From the NCBI GenBank assembly GCA_947588675.1, contig CANPYY010000004.1, positions 1 through 64,000 of the forward strand: a stretch of 64,000 bases of DNA, given 5' to 3'. The first letter of the stretch is position 1. Each line of letters begins with the position of its first letter. The stretch comes from an uncultured Lachnospiraceae bacterium. Lineage in GTDB: Bacteria > Bacillota > Clostridia > Lachnospirales > Lachnospiraceae. The notes beneath the pieces were generated by a model. It saw only the letters and a program-made list of their open reading frames with translations. It was not told the DNA's origin and did no database searches. This document shows, piece after piece, positions 54,245-63,331 of this stretch. A program made the position numbers and the translations under genes.

Positions 54245-55702
54245 ATGAAAAGGCAAAAACGGACAGGATATGACTCACAATCTATAGCTTCATTACTGGT
54301 AAAACCTATTGTCGTACTGGCAATAATTATCCTTATGGTAATAATAGCGAAGGCGCTTAAATACCATTCGCCGTTAAGCGTTTCATATGTAAACGATCAT
54401 ATTATAACTTCTGAAAATATGCTTCCTACCGACACCAAACAGGCAGGAAGTCCTGAAATTCTCAAATCCGACGATGAAGACAGTATTTATTATAACGTCG
54501 CTTATCCCGTTATAAATAACGACGCTATCGACTACGTCCTTAAAAGCGATGTACAGAATATAATTGATTCTTATATAAAGGACTACACGCCTGAAAAACC
54601 AAAAAAGAATTATCATGCAGATATGACTATGGATTACGAGTCATATTTTGCCGGGAACGCCGTACTGTCCGTAATGTATTATATACAGTGCTATTCTACA
54701 GGCGATAAAAAGCCCGTCCAGAAAATACATACTCATGTCTTTTCTCTTGCAAACGGCAGCCGGCTTACATATGAAAATATTTTTACAGGCGACTACACCG
54801 TTTTTTTCCAGTCTAAGATTTCTGATTATCTGTCAGAAAAATTTGGCATAAAAAATTATAAGCCCGATATAAATTCACTGGATTTTACGCTTTCCGACCG
54901 CGGAATTACCATATACATTGAACCGGGATTAGCCGCAAGCGAGAAAAACGGATGTATAAGCGTACCTGTATCCGCCGATGAAATACAGCCTTATATGTCA
55001 TTTAACCCATATGCCAAACCTTCCCAGATTACGGAAGCCGACCCTTACTCCCAGTCAACGCCGGCTCCCGGCGAACCTGCCAAAATAATAGCATTTACAT
55101 TTGACGACGGTCCCTCGCAGACGGCAACAGAAAAAATACTCAACGTACTTGAACAATATAACTGCCATGCAACATTTTTCGTTGTAGGAAACAGGCTCAG
55201 GGGACGTGAAAGCACATTAAAACGCGCCTATTCACTTGGCTGTGAAATAGGAAGCCACTCCTTTGACCATGCGTCGTTTAACGATAAAAAAGCAAAGGAA
55301 ATAAAAGCTGAGTTTTCAAAAACCAACGATATACTTATGGATATTATCGGAATAAAGGCGGGAGTTGTAAGAACCCCTTACGGCGCACATTCCAAAAAGG
55401 TACTTAAACATGTCAATTATCCTGTAATATTATGGAGTATAGATACGCTTGACTGGAAAACAAGAACGGAAATATCAAACAAGAAAAAATCCGCCAGAAA
55501 AACTGCCAGAAAAATTCTGAACAGCGTTTCCGACGGAGATATAGTCCTTATGCACGATTTGTATGAGGAAACTGCCGCGGCTGTAGAAATAGCCGTACCC
55601 AAACTTATTAAACAGGGTTATCGCATTGTTTCGGTTTCTGAACTTATGCAGTATAAGGGAATCAAGCTAAAACCGCACAAAGCATATTATAACGCAAAAT
55701 AA
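54245..55702 (+). CDS. Membrane-anchored polysaccharide deacetylase (CE4/NodB)
   Basis: IAFTFDDGPSQTATEKILNVLEQYNCHATFFVVG; EIGSHSFDHASF; VRTPYGAHS. Confidence 0.92.
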   Translation: MKRQKRTGYDSQSIASLLVKPIVVLAIIILMVIIAKALKYHSPLSVSYVNDHIITSENMLPTDTKQAGSPEILKSDDEDSIYYNVAYPVINNDAIDYVLKSDVQNIIDSYIKDYTPEKPKKNYHADMTMDYESYFAGNAVLSVMYYIQCYSTGDKKPVQKIHTHVFSLANGSRLTYENIFTGDYTVFFQSKISDYLSEKFGIKNYKPDINSLDFTLSDRGITIYIEPGLAASEKNGCISVPVSADEIQPYMSFNPYAKPSQITEADPYSQSTPAPGEPAKIIAFTFDDGPSQTATEKILNVLEQYNCHATFFVVGNRLRGRESTLKRAYSLGCEIGSHSFDHASFNDKKAKEIKAEFSKTNDILMDIIGIKAGVVRTPYGAHSKKVLKHVNYPVILWSIDTLDWKTRTEISNKKKSARKTARKILNSVSDGDIVLMHDLYEETAAAVEIAVPKLIKQGYRIVSVSELMQYKGIKLKPHKAYYNAK

Positions 55703-55717
55703 TAAATATACAGGCAG

Positions 55718-56797
55718 TCATTCTATCACTCCGCCGCCCACAACTATATCGTCATCATATAATACCACTGCCTGTCCTTTTGTAATTGCCCTTACCGGTT
55801 CGTCAAATATTACCTCTACGCGCCCGTCTTCAAGCACTTTTGCCTGCGCCGGTTTCTCATTTTGCGAATATCTGGTTTTTGCCGTCACCCTTATCTTTCC
55901 TTCCGGTTTTTCATAAGCAATCCAGTTAAAGTTACCGGCAATAAGCGAACTGCTAAATAAATCTTCATTCTTTCCCAGTACCACTTCATTCGTATCAAGA
56001 CGCTTTTCACATACATAGGCAGGCTCTTTGAGCGAAAGTCCAAGTCCCTTTCTCTGGCCTATCGTATAATATATAATCCCTTTATGCCCGCCAAGAACTA
56101 CGCCTTTACGATTCACGAAGTTTCCTTCTTCATAATTTTTACCTGTATACTTTTTTATAAATCCTGCGTAATCGCCATCCGGCACGAAACATATATCCTG
56201 GCTGTCACGCTTTTTTGCATTAATAAGCCCATAATTTTCTGCGATATTACGTATTTCATCCTTAGTATACTCTCCCAGCGGGAATATGGTATGGGCAAGC
56301 TGTTTCTGCGTCATTGAATAAAGCACATAGCTCTGGTCCTTTGAAGAATCCAGACCTTTTTTCAGCAGATACCTCCCCGACCCGGCGTCATAATCAATCC
56401 TTGCATAATGGCCGGTTGCGACATAATCATAACCAAGGGTTTCCGCCCTCATATGAAGTCTTTCAAATTTCATATACCTGTTACAGTCTATACAGGGATT
56501 CGGCGTCATTCCATTCTCATATGCGTTTACAAACCTGTCAATTACCTGACTCTTAAAATCATCTTTATAATTAAACACATAATATGGAATGCCCAGACCT
56601 GTCGCTACGCTCCTTGCATCATACACATCATCTATCTGACAGCAGGTTTTTACAGCAGGAGAATCATCCGTATCATTATCATATAATTTCATCGTAACTC
56701 CTGCGCACTCATATCCTTCTGATTTAAGTAAAGCAGCGGCAACTGAACTGTCCACACCGCCGCTCATAGCTATAATTACCTTCTTATTCTTTTCCAT
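55718..56797 (-). CDS. mnmA: tRNA-specific 2-thiouridylase MnmA
   Basis: VIIAMSGGVDSSVAAALLKSEGYE; GMTPNPCIDCNRYMKF; YTIGQRKGLGL. Confidence 0.96.
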   Translation of the reverse strand: MEKNKKVIIAMSGGVDSSVAAALLKSEGYECAGVTMKLYDNDTDDSPAVKTCCQIDDVYDARSVATGLGIPYYVFNYKDDFKSQVIDRFVNAYENGMTPNPCIDCNRYMKFERLHMRAETLGYDYVATGHYARIDYDAGSGRYLLKKGLDSSKDQSYVLYSMTQKQLAHTIFPLGEYTKDEIRNIAENYGLINAKKRDSQDICFVPDGDYAGFIKKYTGKNYEEGNFVNRKGVVLGGHKGIIYYTIGQRKGLGLSLKEPAYVCEKRLDTNEVVLGKNEDLFSSSLIAGNFNWIAYEKPEGKIRVTAKTRYSQNEKPAQAKVLEDGRVEVIFDEPVRAITKGQAVVLYDDDIVVGGGVIE

Positions 56798-57161
56798 GTT
56801 TACTGTAATAATCCTCTATAGCCGCTTTAATAGCCTCCTCTGCAAGCACTGAACAGTGAACCTTATGCGCCGGCAGACCGTCAAGAGCTTCAACTACGGC
56901 TTTATTTGTAATTTCAAGCGCTTCCTCCAAAGGTTTCCCTTTAATCATCTCTGTTGCCATTGAACTTGAAGCAATAGCAGAACCGCAACCAAATGTATTG
57001 AATTTAACGTCTGTTATAATTCCGTCATTAACTTTTATATACATTTTCATTATATCCCCGCATTTGGCATTACCAACCTCACCAATACCATCTGCATCTT
57101 CCATTTTGCCGACATTTCTTGGATTCTGAAAATGATCCATAACTTTTTCACTATATAACAT
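56784..57161 (-). CDS. NifU/IscU-like Fe-S cluster scaffold
   Basis: YSEKVMDHFQNPRNVGKMEDADGIGEVGNAKCGDIMKMYIKV; FGCGSAIASSS; KVHCSVLAEEAI. Confidence 0.95.
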   Translation of the reverse strand: MLYSEKVMDHFQNPRNVGKMEDADGIGEVGNAKCGDIMKMYIKVNDGIITDVKFNTFGCGSAIASSSMATEMIKGKPLEEALEITNKAVVEALDGLPAHKVHCSVLAEEAIKAAIEDYYSKHGKE

Positions 57162-57189
57162 ATTGCCATTCTCCTTTAACATCAATTTC

Positions 57190-58380
57190 TTATTCAAAAT
57201 AAAATTCTTTTTTACCGGTTGTCAGGTCTTCCCATACCGGCGACATATTTCTAAGATACTCAACCACTTCAGACACTGACTTTATTATATATTCCATTTC
57301 TTCATCAGTATTAAACTCATTTATCGATAACCTGAGCGAACCGTGCGCAACTTCATGGGGAAGTCCAAGAGATAACAGCACATGGCTCGGGTCAAGCGAA
57401 CCGGAAGTACATGCCGAACCTGAAGAAGCAGATATACCTTTTGCATCTAAAAGAAGCAGAAGCGACTCTCCCTCAATACCTTCAAAACAGAAATTAACCG
57501 TTCCCGGAAGCCTTATATACCTGTCGCCATTCAGCCTTGAGTGAGGTATCTTTTTAAGTCCTTCAATAAGCTTTTCGCGAAGCGCCGTTATCTTTTCCGC
57601 ATTTGTTTCAATATTACCGCATGCTTCTTTAAGCGCCGCCGCCATTGACACTATAGCCGGAAGGTTTTCCGTACCTGCTCTCTTTCCTTTTTCCTGCGCA
57701 CCCCCTTCAATAATATTGGTAAGAGGTACGCCTTTTCTTGCATATAATGCTCCTATTCCTTTCGGTCCATGGAATTTATGCGCAGATATTGAAAGCATAT
57801 CTATATTCTGACCGGCAACATCAATATTTATATGTCCTGCTGCCTGAACTGCATCCGTATGGAACCACACGCCTCGTTCTCTGCATACGGCGCCTATTTC
57901 CTTTATTGGCTGTATTGTACCGATTTCATTATTTGCATACATTATAGTTACGAGAATAGTATCTTCCCTTATTGCAGCATTAACTTCGTCTGCAGTAACC
58001 ACTCCGTTCTCATGAACATCAAGGTAGGTTACTTCAAATCCCTGCCTTTCAAGTTTCATAAGCGTATGCAGCACGGCATGATGTTCAAATGCCGTGGAAA
58101 CAATATGTTTCTTATTCTTCTTGCGTCCAAATTCTGCTGCCGAAATAATCGCCTGATTATCTGCCTCACTTCCGCCCGATGTAAAGTATATTTCTTTAGG
58201 AGATGCATTTATACAGGCAGCAACTGTTTCCCTCGCAGCCGAAAGCCTTGCGGCAGCAAGCTGACCTATCGTATATAAACTTGACGGATTACCATAATAC
58301 TCATCCATACAATTTATCATTGCATCCCTTGCGGTTTTACTCATTTTTGTTGTAGCGGCATTATCCGCATATATTTCCAT
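57190..58380 (-). CDS. Cysteine desulfurase, NifS/IscS family
   Basis: [57 protein letters not shown]. Confidence 0.95.
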   Translation of the reverse strand: MEIYADNAATTKMSKTARDAMINCMDEYYGNPSSLYTIGQLAAARLSAARETVAACINASPKEIYFTSGGSEADNQAIISAAEFGRKKNKKHIVSTAFEHHAVLHTLMKLERQGFEVTYLDVHENGVVTADEVNAAIREDTILVTIMYANNEIGTIQPIKEIGAVCRERGVWFHTDAVQAAGHINIDVAGQNIDMLSISAHKFHGPKGIGALYARKGVPLTNIIEGGAQEKGKRAGTENLPAIVSMAAALKEACGNIETNAEKITALREKLIEGLKKIPHSRLNGDRYIRLPGTVNFCFEGIEGESLLLLLDAKGISASSGSACTSGSLDPSHVLLSLGLPHEVAHGSLRLSINEFNTDEEMEYIIKSVSEVVEYLRNMSPVWEDLTTGKKEFYFE

Positions 58381-58414
58381 ACATACTCTCCTTATCAAAT
58401 ACCATTTGTTTTAA

Positions 58415-58831
58415 TCATTCATCTACTGCGCTCATTTCAAGCAGGTCTTTAAGAGTAACACTTTCAAGATAATCATCTACTATACGGTCAAGATTACGCC
58501 ATAACGGAAGCGATACACACTCTCCGGCTTTATCACATCCGCCTTCATCAGAAAGACAGCTCACCGGGGCAAGGCTTCCTTCCGATATTTTGAGTATCGA
58601 GCCCACCGTGCATTTATCTGCCGCCATCGCCAGTCTGTAACCTCCGCTTTTACCTCTCTGGCTGCTTACAAAACCTGCTTTATTAAGTATTCCCACAATC
58701 GCCTCAAGATATTTGATTGAAATATCCTGACGTCCTGCAATCTCTTTCAAAGAAACATATTCCCCATCATCATGCTGCGCAAGGTCAATCATAATTTTAA
58801 GGGCATATCTTCCTTTTGTAGATATCCTCAT
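58415..58831 (-). CDS. Rrf2 family transcriptional regulator with IscR-like cysteines
   Basis: MRISTKGRYALKIMIDLAQH; GKSGGYRLA; VSCLSDEGGCDKAGEC. Confidence 0.93.
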   Translation of the reverse strand: MRISTKGRYALKIMIDLAQHDDGEYVSLKEIAGRQDISIKYLEAIVGILNKAGFVSSQRGKSGGYRLAMAADKCTVGSILKISEGSLAPVSCLSDEGGCDKAGECVSLPLWRNLDRIVDDYLESVTLKDLLEMSAVDE

Positions 58832-58843
58832 ATTATACACCCG

Positions 58844-60151
58844 CTATCCCAGAGCTTTAAACGCCTCTGAAAGATCCTCTATAATATCATCTATGTGTTC
58901 TGTTCCTATAGACAGTCTTATCGTATTGGGTCTGATGCTCTGTTCTAAAAGCTCATCTTCATTAAGCTGCGCATGTGTTGTAGTCGCCGGATGTATAACA
59001 AGCGATTTAACATCAGCAACATTTGCCAGAAGCGAAAACAGTTCCAGGTTATCTATAAACCTTGTTGCCGTTTCCCCATCCCCCTTAATCTCGAACGTAA
59101 AGATTGAGCCTCCGCCATTAGGAAAATACTTTTTATAAAGTTCCTGCTGGACAGGGTCTTCAGATACCGAAGGATGATTAACCCTTTCAACCATAGGATG
59201 GTTATTCAAATACTCTACAACTTTAAGCGCATTCTCCACATGCCTTTCTACCCTAAGCGACAGCGTTTCAAGCCCCTGCAGGAAGAAAAACGCATGAAAC
59301 GGAGATATCGTAGCTCCCGTATCACGTAAAAGTATCGCCCGTATCATGGTAATAAAAGCCACCGGACCAGCCGCCTTTGTAAAACTAAGTCCGTGATACG
59401 AAGGATTGGGTTCCGATATAGCAGGAAATTTTCCGCTTGCCTCCCAGTCAAATTTTCCGGAATCAACAATCACTCCTCCGATTGTCGTGCCATGCCCACC
59501 GATAAATTTAGTGGCCGAATGTATTACTATATCGGCTCCATACTCTATAGGTCTTACCAGATAAGGCGTCGCAAACGTATTATCTACAATAAGAGGTATA
59601 TTGTGCCTATGGGCGATTTCCGCAAATTTTTCAATATCAACAACATCTGAGTTCGGATTACCCAGGGTTTCTATATAAAGCGCCTTGGTATTATCCCGTA
59701 TTGCTTCTTCAACACTATCATAATCAAAAGGATTGATAAACGTTGTATCAATTCCGTACTGCCTGAGCGTGTGTTCAAAAAGATTATAAGTACCTCCATA
59801 TATATTCCCCGCAGAAACTATATGCCCTCCGCCGGCAGCAAGCGCCTGAACAGCGTATGTCACCGCGGCCGAACCGGAAGCGACAGCAAGCGCAGCCATT
59901 CCTCCTTCAAGTTTTGCAATCCTCTGTTCAAAAATATCCTGCGTAGGATTGGTAAGCCTTCCGTATATATTGCCTGCATCCGTAAGATTAAATCTTGCGG
60001 CAGCATGTTCGCAGTTTCTGAATACATATGATGATGTCTGATATATCGGAACAGACCTTGCGTCCGTAACCGGGTCCGGCTGCTCCTGCCCCACATGAAG
60101 CTGTAAAGTTTCAAACCTGAGCTCTCTGTCAGCATATGTTTTTTTACTCAT
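58844..60151 (-). CDS. O-acetylhomoserine aminocarboxypropyltransferase / sulfhydrylase
   Basis: [55 protein letters not shown]. Confidence 0.93.
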   Translation of the reverse strand: MSKKTYADRELRFETLQLHVGQEQPDPVTDARSVPIYQTSSYVFRNCEHAAARFNLTDAGNIYGRLTNPTQDIFEQRIAKLEGGMAALAVASGSAAVTYAVQALAAGGGHIVSAGNIYGGTYNLFEHTLRQYGIDTTFINPFDYDSVEEAIRDNTKALYIETLGNPNSDVVDIEKFAEIAHRHNIPLIVDNTFATPYLVRPIEYGADIVIHSATKFIGGHGTTIGGVIVDSGKFDWEASGKFPAISEPNPSYHGLSFTKAAGPVAFITMIRAILLRDTGATISPFHAFFFLQGLETLSLRVERHVENALKVVEYLNNHPMVERVNHPSVSEDPVQQELYKKYFPNGGGSIFTFEIKGDGETATRFIDNLELFSLLANVADVKSLVIHPATTTHAQLNEDELLEQSIRPNTIRLSIGTEHIDDIIEDLSEAFKALG

Positions 60152-60280
60152 AGTGAATCCTCCTGATTTTATATTAATTTATATCGGACAATTAATTCCT
60201 ATTATTTTTATAGGATTATATGTATACTATCACCAATATATGGTTTTGTAAAGAGCATTTTAAAAACGTAAACATAAATC

Positions 60281-60321
60281 AAGCCGGCAGCACCTTTTTC
60301 TTATAGTGCATCCGGCTTTTT
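60281..60321. terminator. Hairpin terminator
   Basis: AAGCCGG-CA-GCAC...GTGC-AT-CCGGCTTTTT in the gap between the peptide ORF and metY. Confidence 0.7.
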
Positions 60322-60361
60322 AACTGTTTTCATTTAATATAAAATTAATCATATAACATAA

Positions 60362-60583
60362 TCAATAATACATCCAGTCAGTCATCCACTTTTCATATGT
60401 GATAGACCACAGTCTTCTCTGGCGTTTACCATTATACGTTCTGTAATACCACTGTGTTTTATTCACACACGGCTGTACCACCGCGCCGTCGTTAGAAGCC
60501 GCTCTTACAGGAGCTTCAGGCATACATACAACCATAAGCGACAGAGCAAGCGCCACGCCGGCAAAACATCTTTTTAATTTCAT
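60362..60583 (-). CDS. 73-aa secreted peptide with aromatic/cationic mature region
   Basis: Signal peptide MKLKRCFAGVALALSLMVVCMPEAPVRA then ASNDGAVVQPCVNKTQWYYRTYNGKRQRRLWSITYEKWMTDWMYY; ATGA overlap with upstream blaR1-like gene; RBS gggagg. Confidence 0.75.
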   Translation of the reverse strand: MKLKRCFAGVALALSLMVVCMPEAPVRAASNDGAVVQPCVNKTQWYYRTYNGKRQRRLWSITYEKWMTDWMYY

Positions 60584-61788
60584 TTCAATTCCTCCCTTTT
60601 ATATATTTTTAACTTGGAAAACATTTTATCATTATACGGATCTTCTAAATAACCATAATAATGGTCATTTATATAAAGCGAATATACTCCGTCTGCTTCC
60701 TTCACCAAATATGAAGTGTCTATGTACTTATCAATTGTATCCTCACAAAAATAACCGGACTTGCCTGATTCAATTTCTTCCGGACTGGCTCCCGGCGGAT
60801 AACCAGCCGACTGTATTATAAAAACATATGACATAATAAGCGTTATAAACATTGATGCAAAAAACGCTGCGATTCCAAAACGCCTGAAAAACTTGCTTTT
60901 CTCTGATTCAATTACATATTTGAACCTCTGCCGCATCGGTCTGCCTTTTATCCTTTCAGTTGTAAATCCAAGCATAATTCGGTTATATTTATACTCCGGC
61001 TTTGTTTTTTGTATCTTTGACATAATCCTAACGATACAATTAAGATATGTATCTTTTTCAGTTTCATCAAAACGCTTTACTGCATTCAGGTCACTTTTTA
61101 TTTCCAGAGTATTGTTAATATTATTCCTTATAAAATATATAACCGGATTCCACCAATATAATGCGCATACAACCTCTATAACCGTCTTGAGCCAAAGGTC
61201 TTTATGTAAATAATGCTGCCATTCATGAAGAAGCGTATTATATAATTCATCATACGAAAATTCAATGTCAGGAAGACATATCACCGGCTTTATCAGACCT
61301 GTTATCAAAGGTACATTGATAGCGGATGTACATATAATCCGTACCTTATCAGCCTTTCCTCCGCTAATCTCATTCATCATTTGAAGTATATCTTCATCAT
61401 CTACTTCCTGTTCACTTAATATTAATCTTTTAAAACGGAAATATCCATATACCAATACGCCTAAATAGATTAAGGTTCCTATTCCCCATACCATAAAAAA
61501 TATATGTTTAATTCTTATATGGGATAGGGCGGACACATTATGAAACGGAATCCAATCAAGAAAATCCCTGACAGCCGGTAATATTTTGTACGAGTTTATT
61601 ATTACTGCACCCTCATATTCAAAACTGCATATCATCCTGAGCGCACCGAATACTGCCAGACATAACACTGAATATATTGTTATATTTTTAAGTACAAAAC
61701 TCTGTTTCCTCATTAGAAAATATGTTATAACAGCAATAATATCGCACCATAACATCGCCATTATAAATGAAAATAAAGTTATATTCAT
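60580..61788 (-). CDS. BlaR1/MecR1-like M56 family membrane metalloprotease
   Basis: Multi-TM; LLHEWQHYLHKDLW (HExxH); YWWNPVIYFI; partner BlaI-like gene overlaps by 4 nt. Confidence 0.88.
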   Translation of the reverse strand: MNITLFSFIMAMLWCDIIAVITYFLMRKQSFVLKNITIYSVLCLAVFGALRMICSFEYEGAVIINSYKILPAVRDFLDWIPFHNVSALSHIRIKHIFFMVWGIGTLIYLGVLVYGYFRFKRLILSEQEVDDEDILQMMNEISGGKADKVRIICTSAINVPLITGLIKPVICLPDIEFSYDELYNTLLHEWQHYLHKDLWLKTVIEVVCALYWWNPVIYFIRNNINNTLEIKSDLNAVKRFDETEKDTYLNCIVRIMSKIQKTKPEYKYNRIMLGFTTERIKGRPMRQRFKYVIESEKSKFFRRFGIAAFFASMFITLIMSYVFIIQSAGYPPGASPEEIESGKSGYFCEDTIDKYIDTSYLVKEADGVYSLYINDHYYGYLEDPYNDKMFSKLKIYKREELK

Positions 61789-62189
61789 TTCCCCAACTGT
61801 TCTTTCCTTTCTTCAATCATCTGTTCAAGTTCACCAAGCAGCTCATCATCTATATCTTTATCACGAATCAGCGTTGAAAATATTGATGCAACAGCAGACT
61901 TCTTCGACTTTTTATAAAAATTATTCTGCTGCAATGATAATACAATATGCTCCTCCGGAGTAATATTCGGGAAATAAGTTCTTCCGTAATTCTTTCCCGT
62001 CTTAACAAAACCTTTAACGCATATTGCATCTTTTTCCAAAAGTTTATTAAGCAGAATATGAATTGAGCTCGCCTTCCATGAACGTTCAGGCGACAATTCA
62101 ATAATCTCTGATCTTGAAAGAGGTCTGTTCTCCTGCCATAACAATTCCATGATTTCTAATTCATTTTCTGTCAACGAAATATTATCCAC
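61785..62189 (-). CDS. BlaI/MecI/CopY family transcriptional repressor
   Basis: LTENELEIMELLWQENRPLSRSEIIELSPERSWKASSIHILLNKLLEKDAICV. Confidence 0.92.
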   Translation of the reverse strand: MDNISLTENELEIMELLWQENRPLSRSEIIELSPERSWKASSIHILLNKLLEKDAICVKGFVKTGKNYGRTYFPNITPEEHIVLSLQQNNFYKKSKKSAVASIFSTLIRDKDIDDELLGELEQMIEERKEQLGK

Positions 62190-62224
62190 TCTTTTTCACC
62201 ACCTAACGTCCGATTATATGACAT

Positions 62225-62254
62225 ATTATAATCCTGTCTATATAATAATGTCAA
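62225..62254 (-). promoter_or_regulatory. Sigma-A-type promoter upstream of blaI-like gene
   Basis: Minus strand TTGACA-N18-TATAAT, both hexamers consensus, ~36 bp upstream of the ATG. Confidence 0.7.
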
Positions 62255-62272
62255 GCATGATTATATTAATTT

Positions 62273-63331
62273 TTAATATTTTTTGCTATTTTTCTGCAAT
62301 CTTCTTTTTTCTATGGCATAACATGTAAAAAGTATAACCGTACCGAAACCAATTGTCATTCCTAACGCCGTTATAATATCCCCCGCCGTTATAGCCATAT
62401 TACTTATAATACCCATAATTGCAAACATTATTATACTTCCCGCAACAAAACTGACGCCTGCCGTCATATAATATCTCTTTGCCATTTCAATATACTCTGC
62501 ATATTTTTCATATCCGCATAATTTCCATGCAAACATCATCTGCCTTCTGAATCTGAACCATATCAATGTTACAATAATTGTACTTAAAAGAAAGCTTATA
62601 AGTATCATTATCTGCATAGTATCCATAATGACTTCACTGGATATGAGTTTTTCCATAAAGGATTCTTCAGGGCCTTTATCAAGTCCTATATACACTTCTG
62701 CCGGAGAAGCAAAATAAACTATTAAATCTCCTCCCACATCATACAGGTCTGACTCCTTTTTAGTATCAAGCACATATTCTTTATTTATTCCTGCAATACC
62801 TACCGCTGACCTGAAATCTATTATTACCATATAATTTATTCTGCTGTCTTCTTTCGTACCCATAATTCCAAGCACTTCATATTCTTTATTATTATATGAG
62901 TAATATCGTCTTCCATCCCTGACATATACATCCCGTTCAAATTCTCTGCCAAGCACTGCATACGGTTTATCTGACCACGATGTTGATTCATCAAAATATT
63001 TTCCCCGGACCATAGGCGGTATATCTGTTTTTCCTTTTATATACAGTCCCCTTACAATCTTTTCAGAATCCTCTAGTGGAGCATACACTGCAAAATTATT
63101 ATATCCTTTCCCGCAAAGTTTAGGAATAACCTGCTCCCATTGTTTTTCATCTTCTGAATATTTAATTGAAAATTCTCTCTGGTGTCCGGTATACAACGCA
63201 TTTTTACTCAGAGAATTTATACTTTCCTTACGCATCGTGGATACTATAAGAATTATACATACGGATATAGTTGTAAAACTTAGGAAAAGAAGAAAATTGC
63301 CTCCCGGAATCTTTTTTCCAAAGATTTTCAT
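62273..63331 (-). CDS. ABC transporter permease, MacB/FtsX-like
   Basis: N-terminal TM, ~200-aa extracellular domain, three C-terminal TMs; overlaps the ATPase gene by 4 nt. Confidence 0.8.
   Translation of the reverse strand: MKIFGKKIPGGNFLLFLSFTTISVCIILIVSTMRKESINSLSKNALYTGHQREFSIKYSEDEKQWEQVIPKLCGKGYNNFAVYAPLEDSEKIVRGLYIKGKTDIPPMVRGKYFDESTSWSDKPYAVLGREFERDVYVRDGRRYYSYNNKEYEVLGIMGTKEDSRINYMVIIDFRSAVGIAGINKEYVLDTKKESDLYDVGGDLIVYFASPAEVYIGLDKGPEESFMEKLISSEVIMDTMQIMILISFLLSTIIVTLIWFRFRRQMMFAWKLCGYEKYAEYIEMAKRYYMTAGVSFVAGSIIMFAIMGIISNMAITAGDIITALGMTIGFGTVILFTCYAIEKRRLQKNSKKY

Noticed and set aside
60152-60280. SAM/T-box riboswitch upstream of metY
   Set aside because: Leader is short and AT-rich; no S-box or T-box signature recognisable
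60580-62189. Beta-lactam resistance locus (blaR1-blaI)
   Set aside because: No penicillin-binding sensor domain in the M56 protein and no beta-lactamase or PBP2a gene nearby
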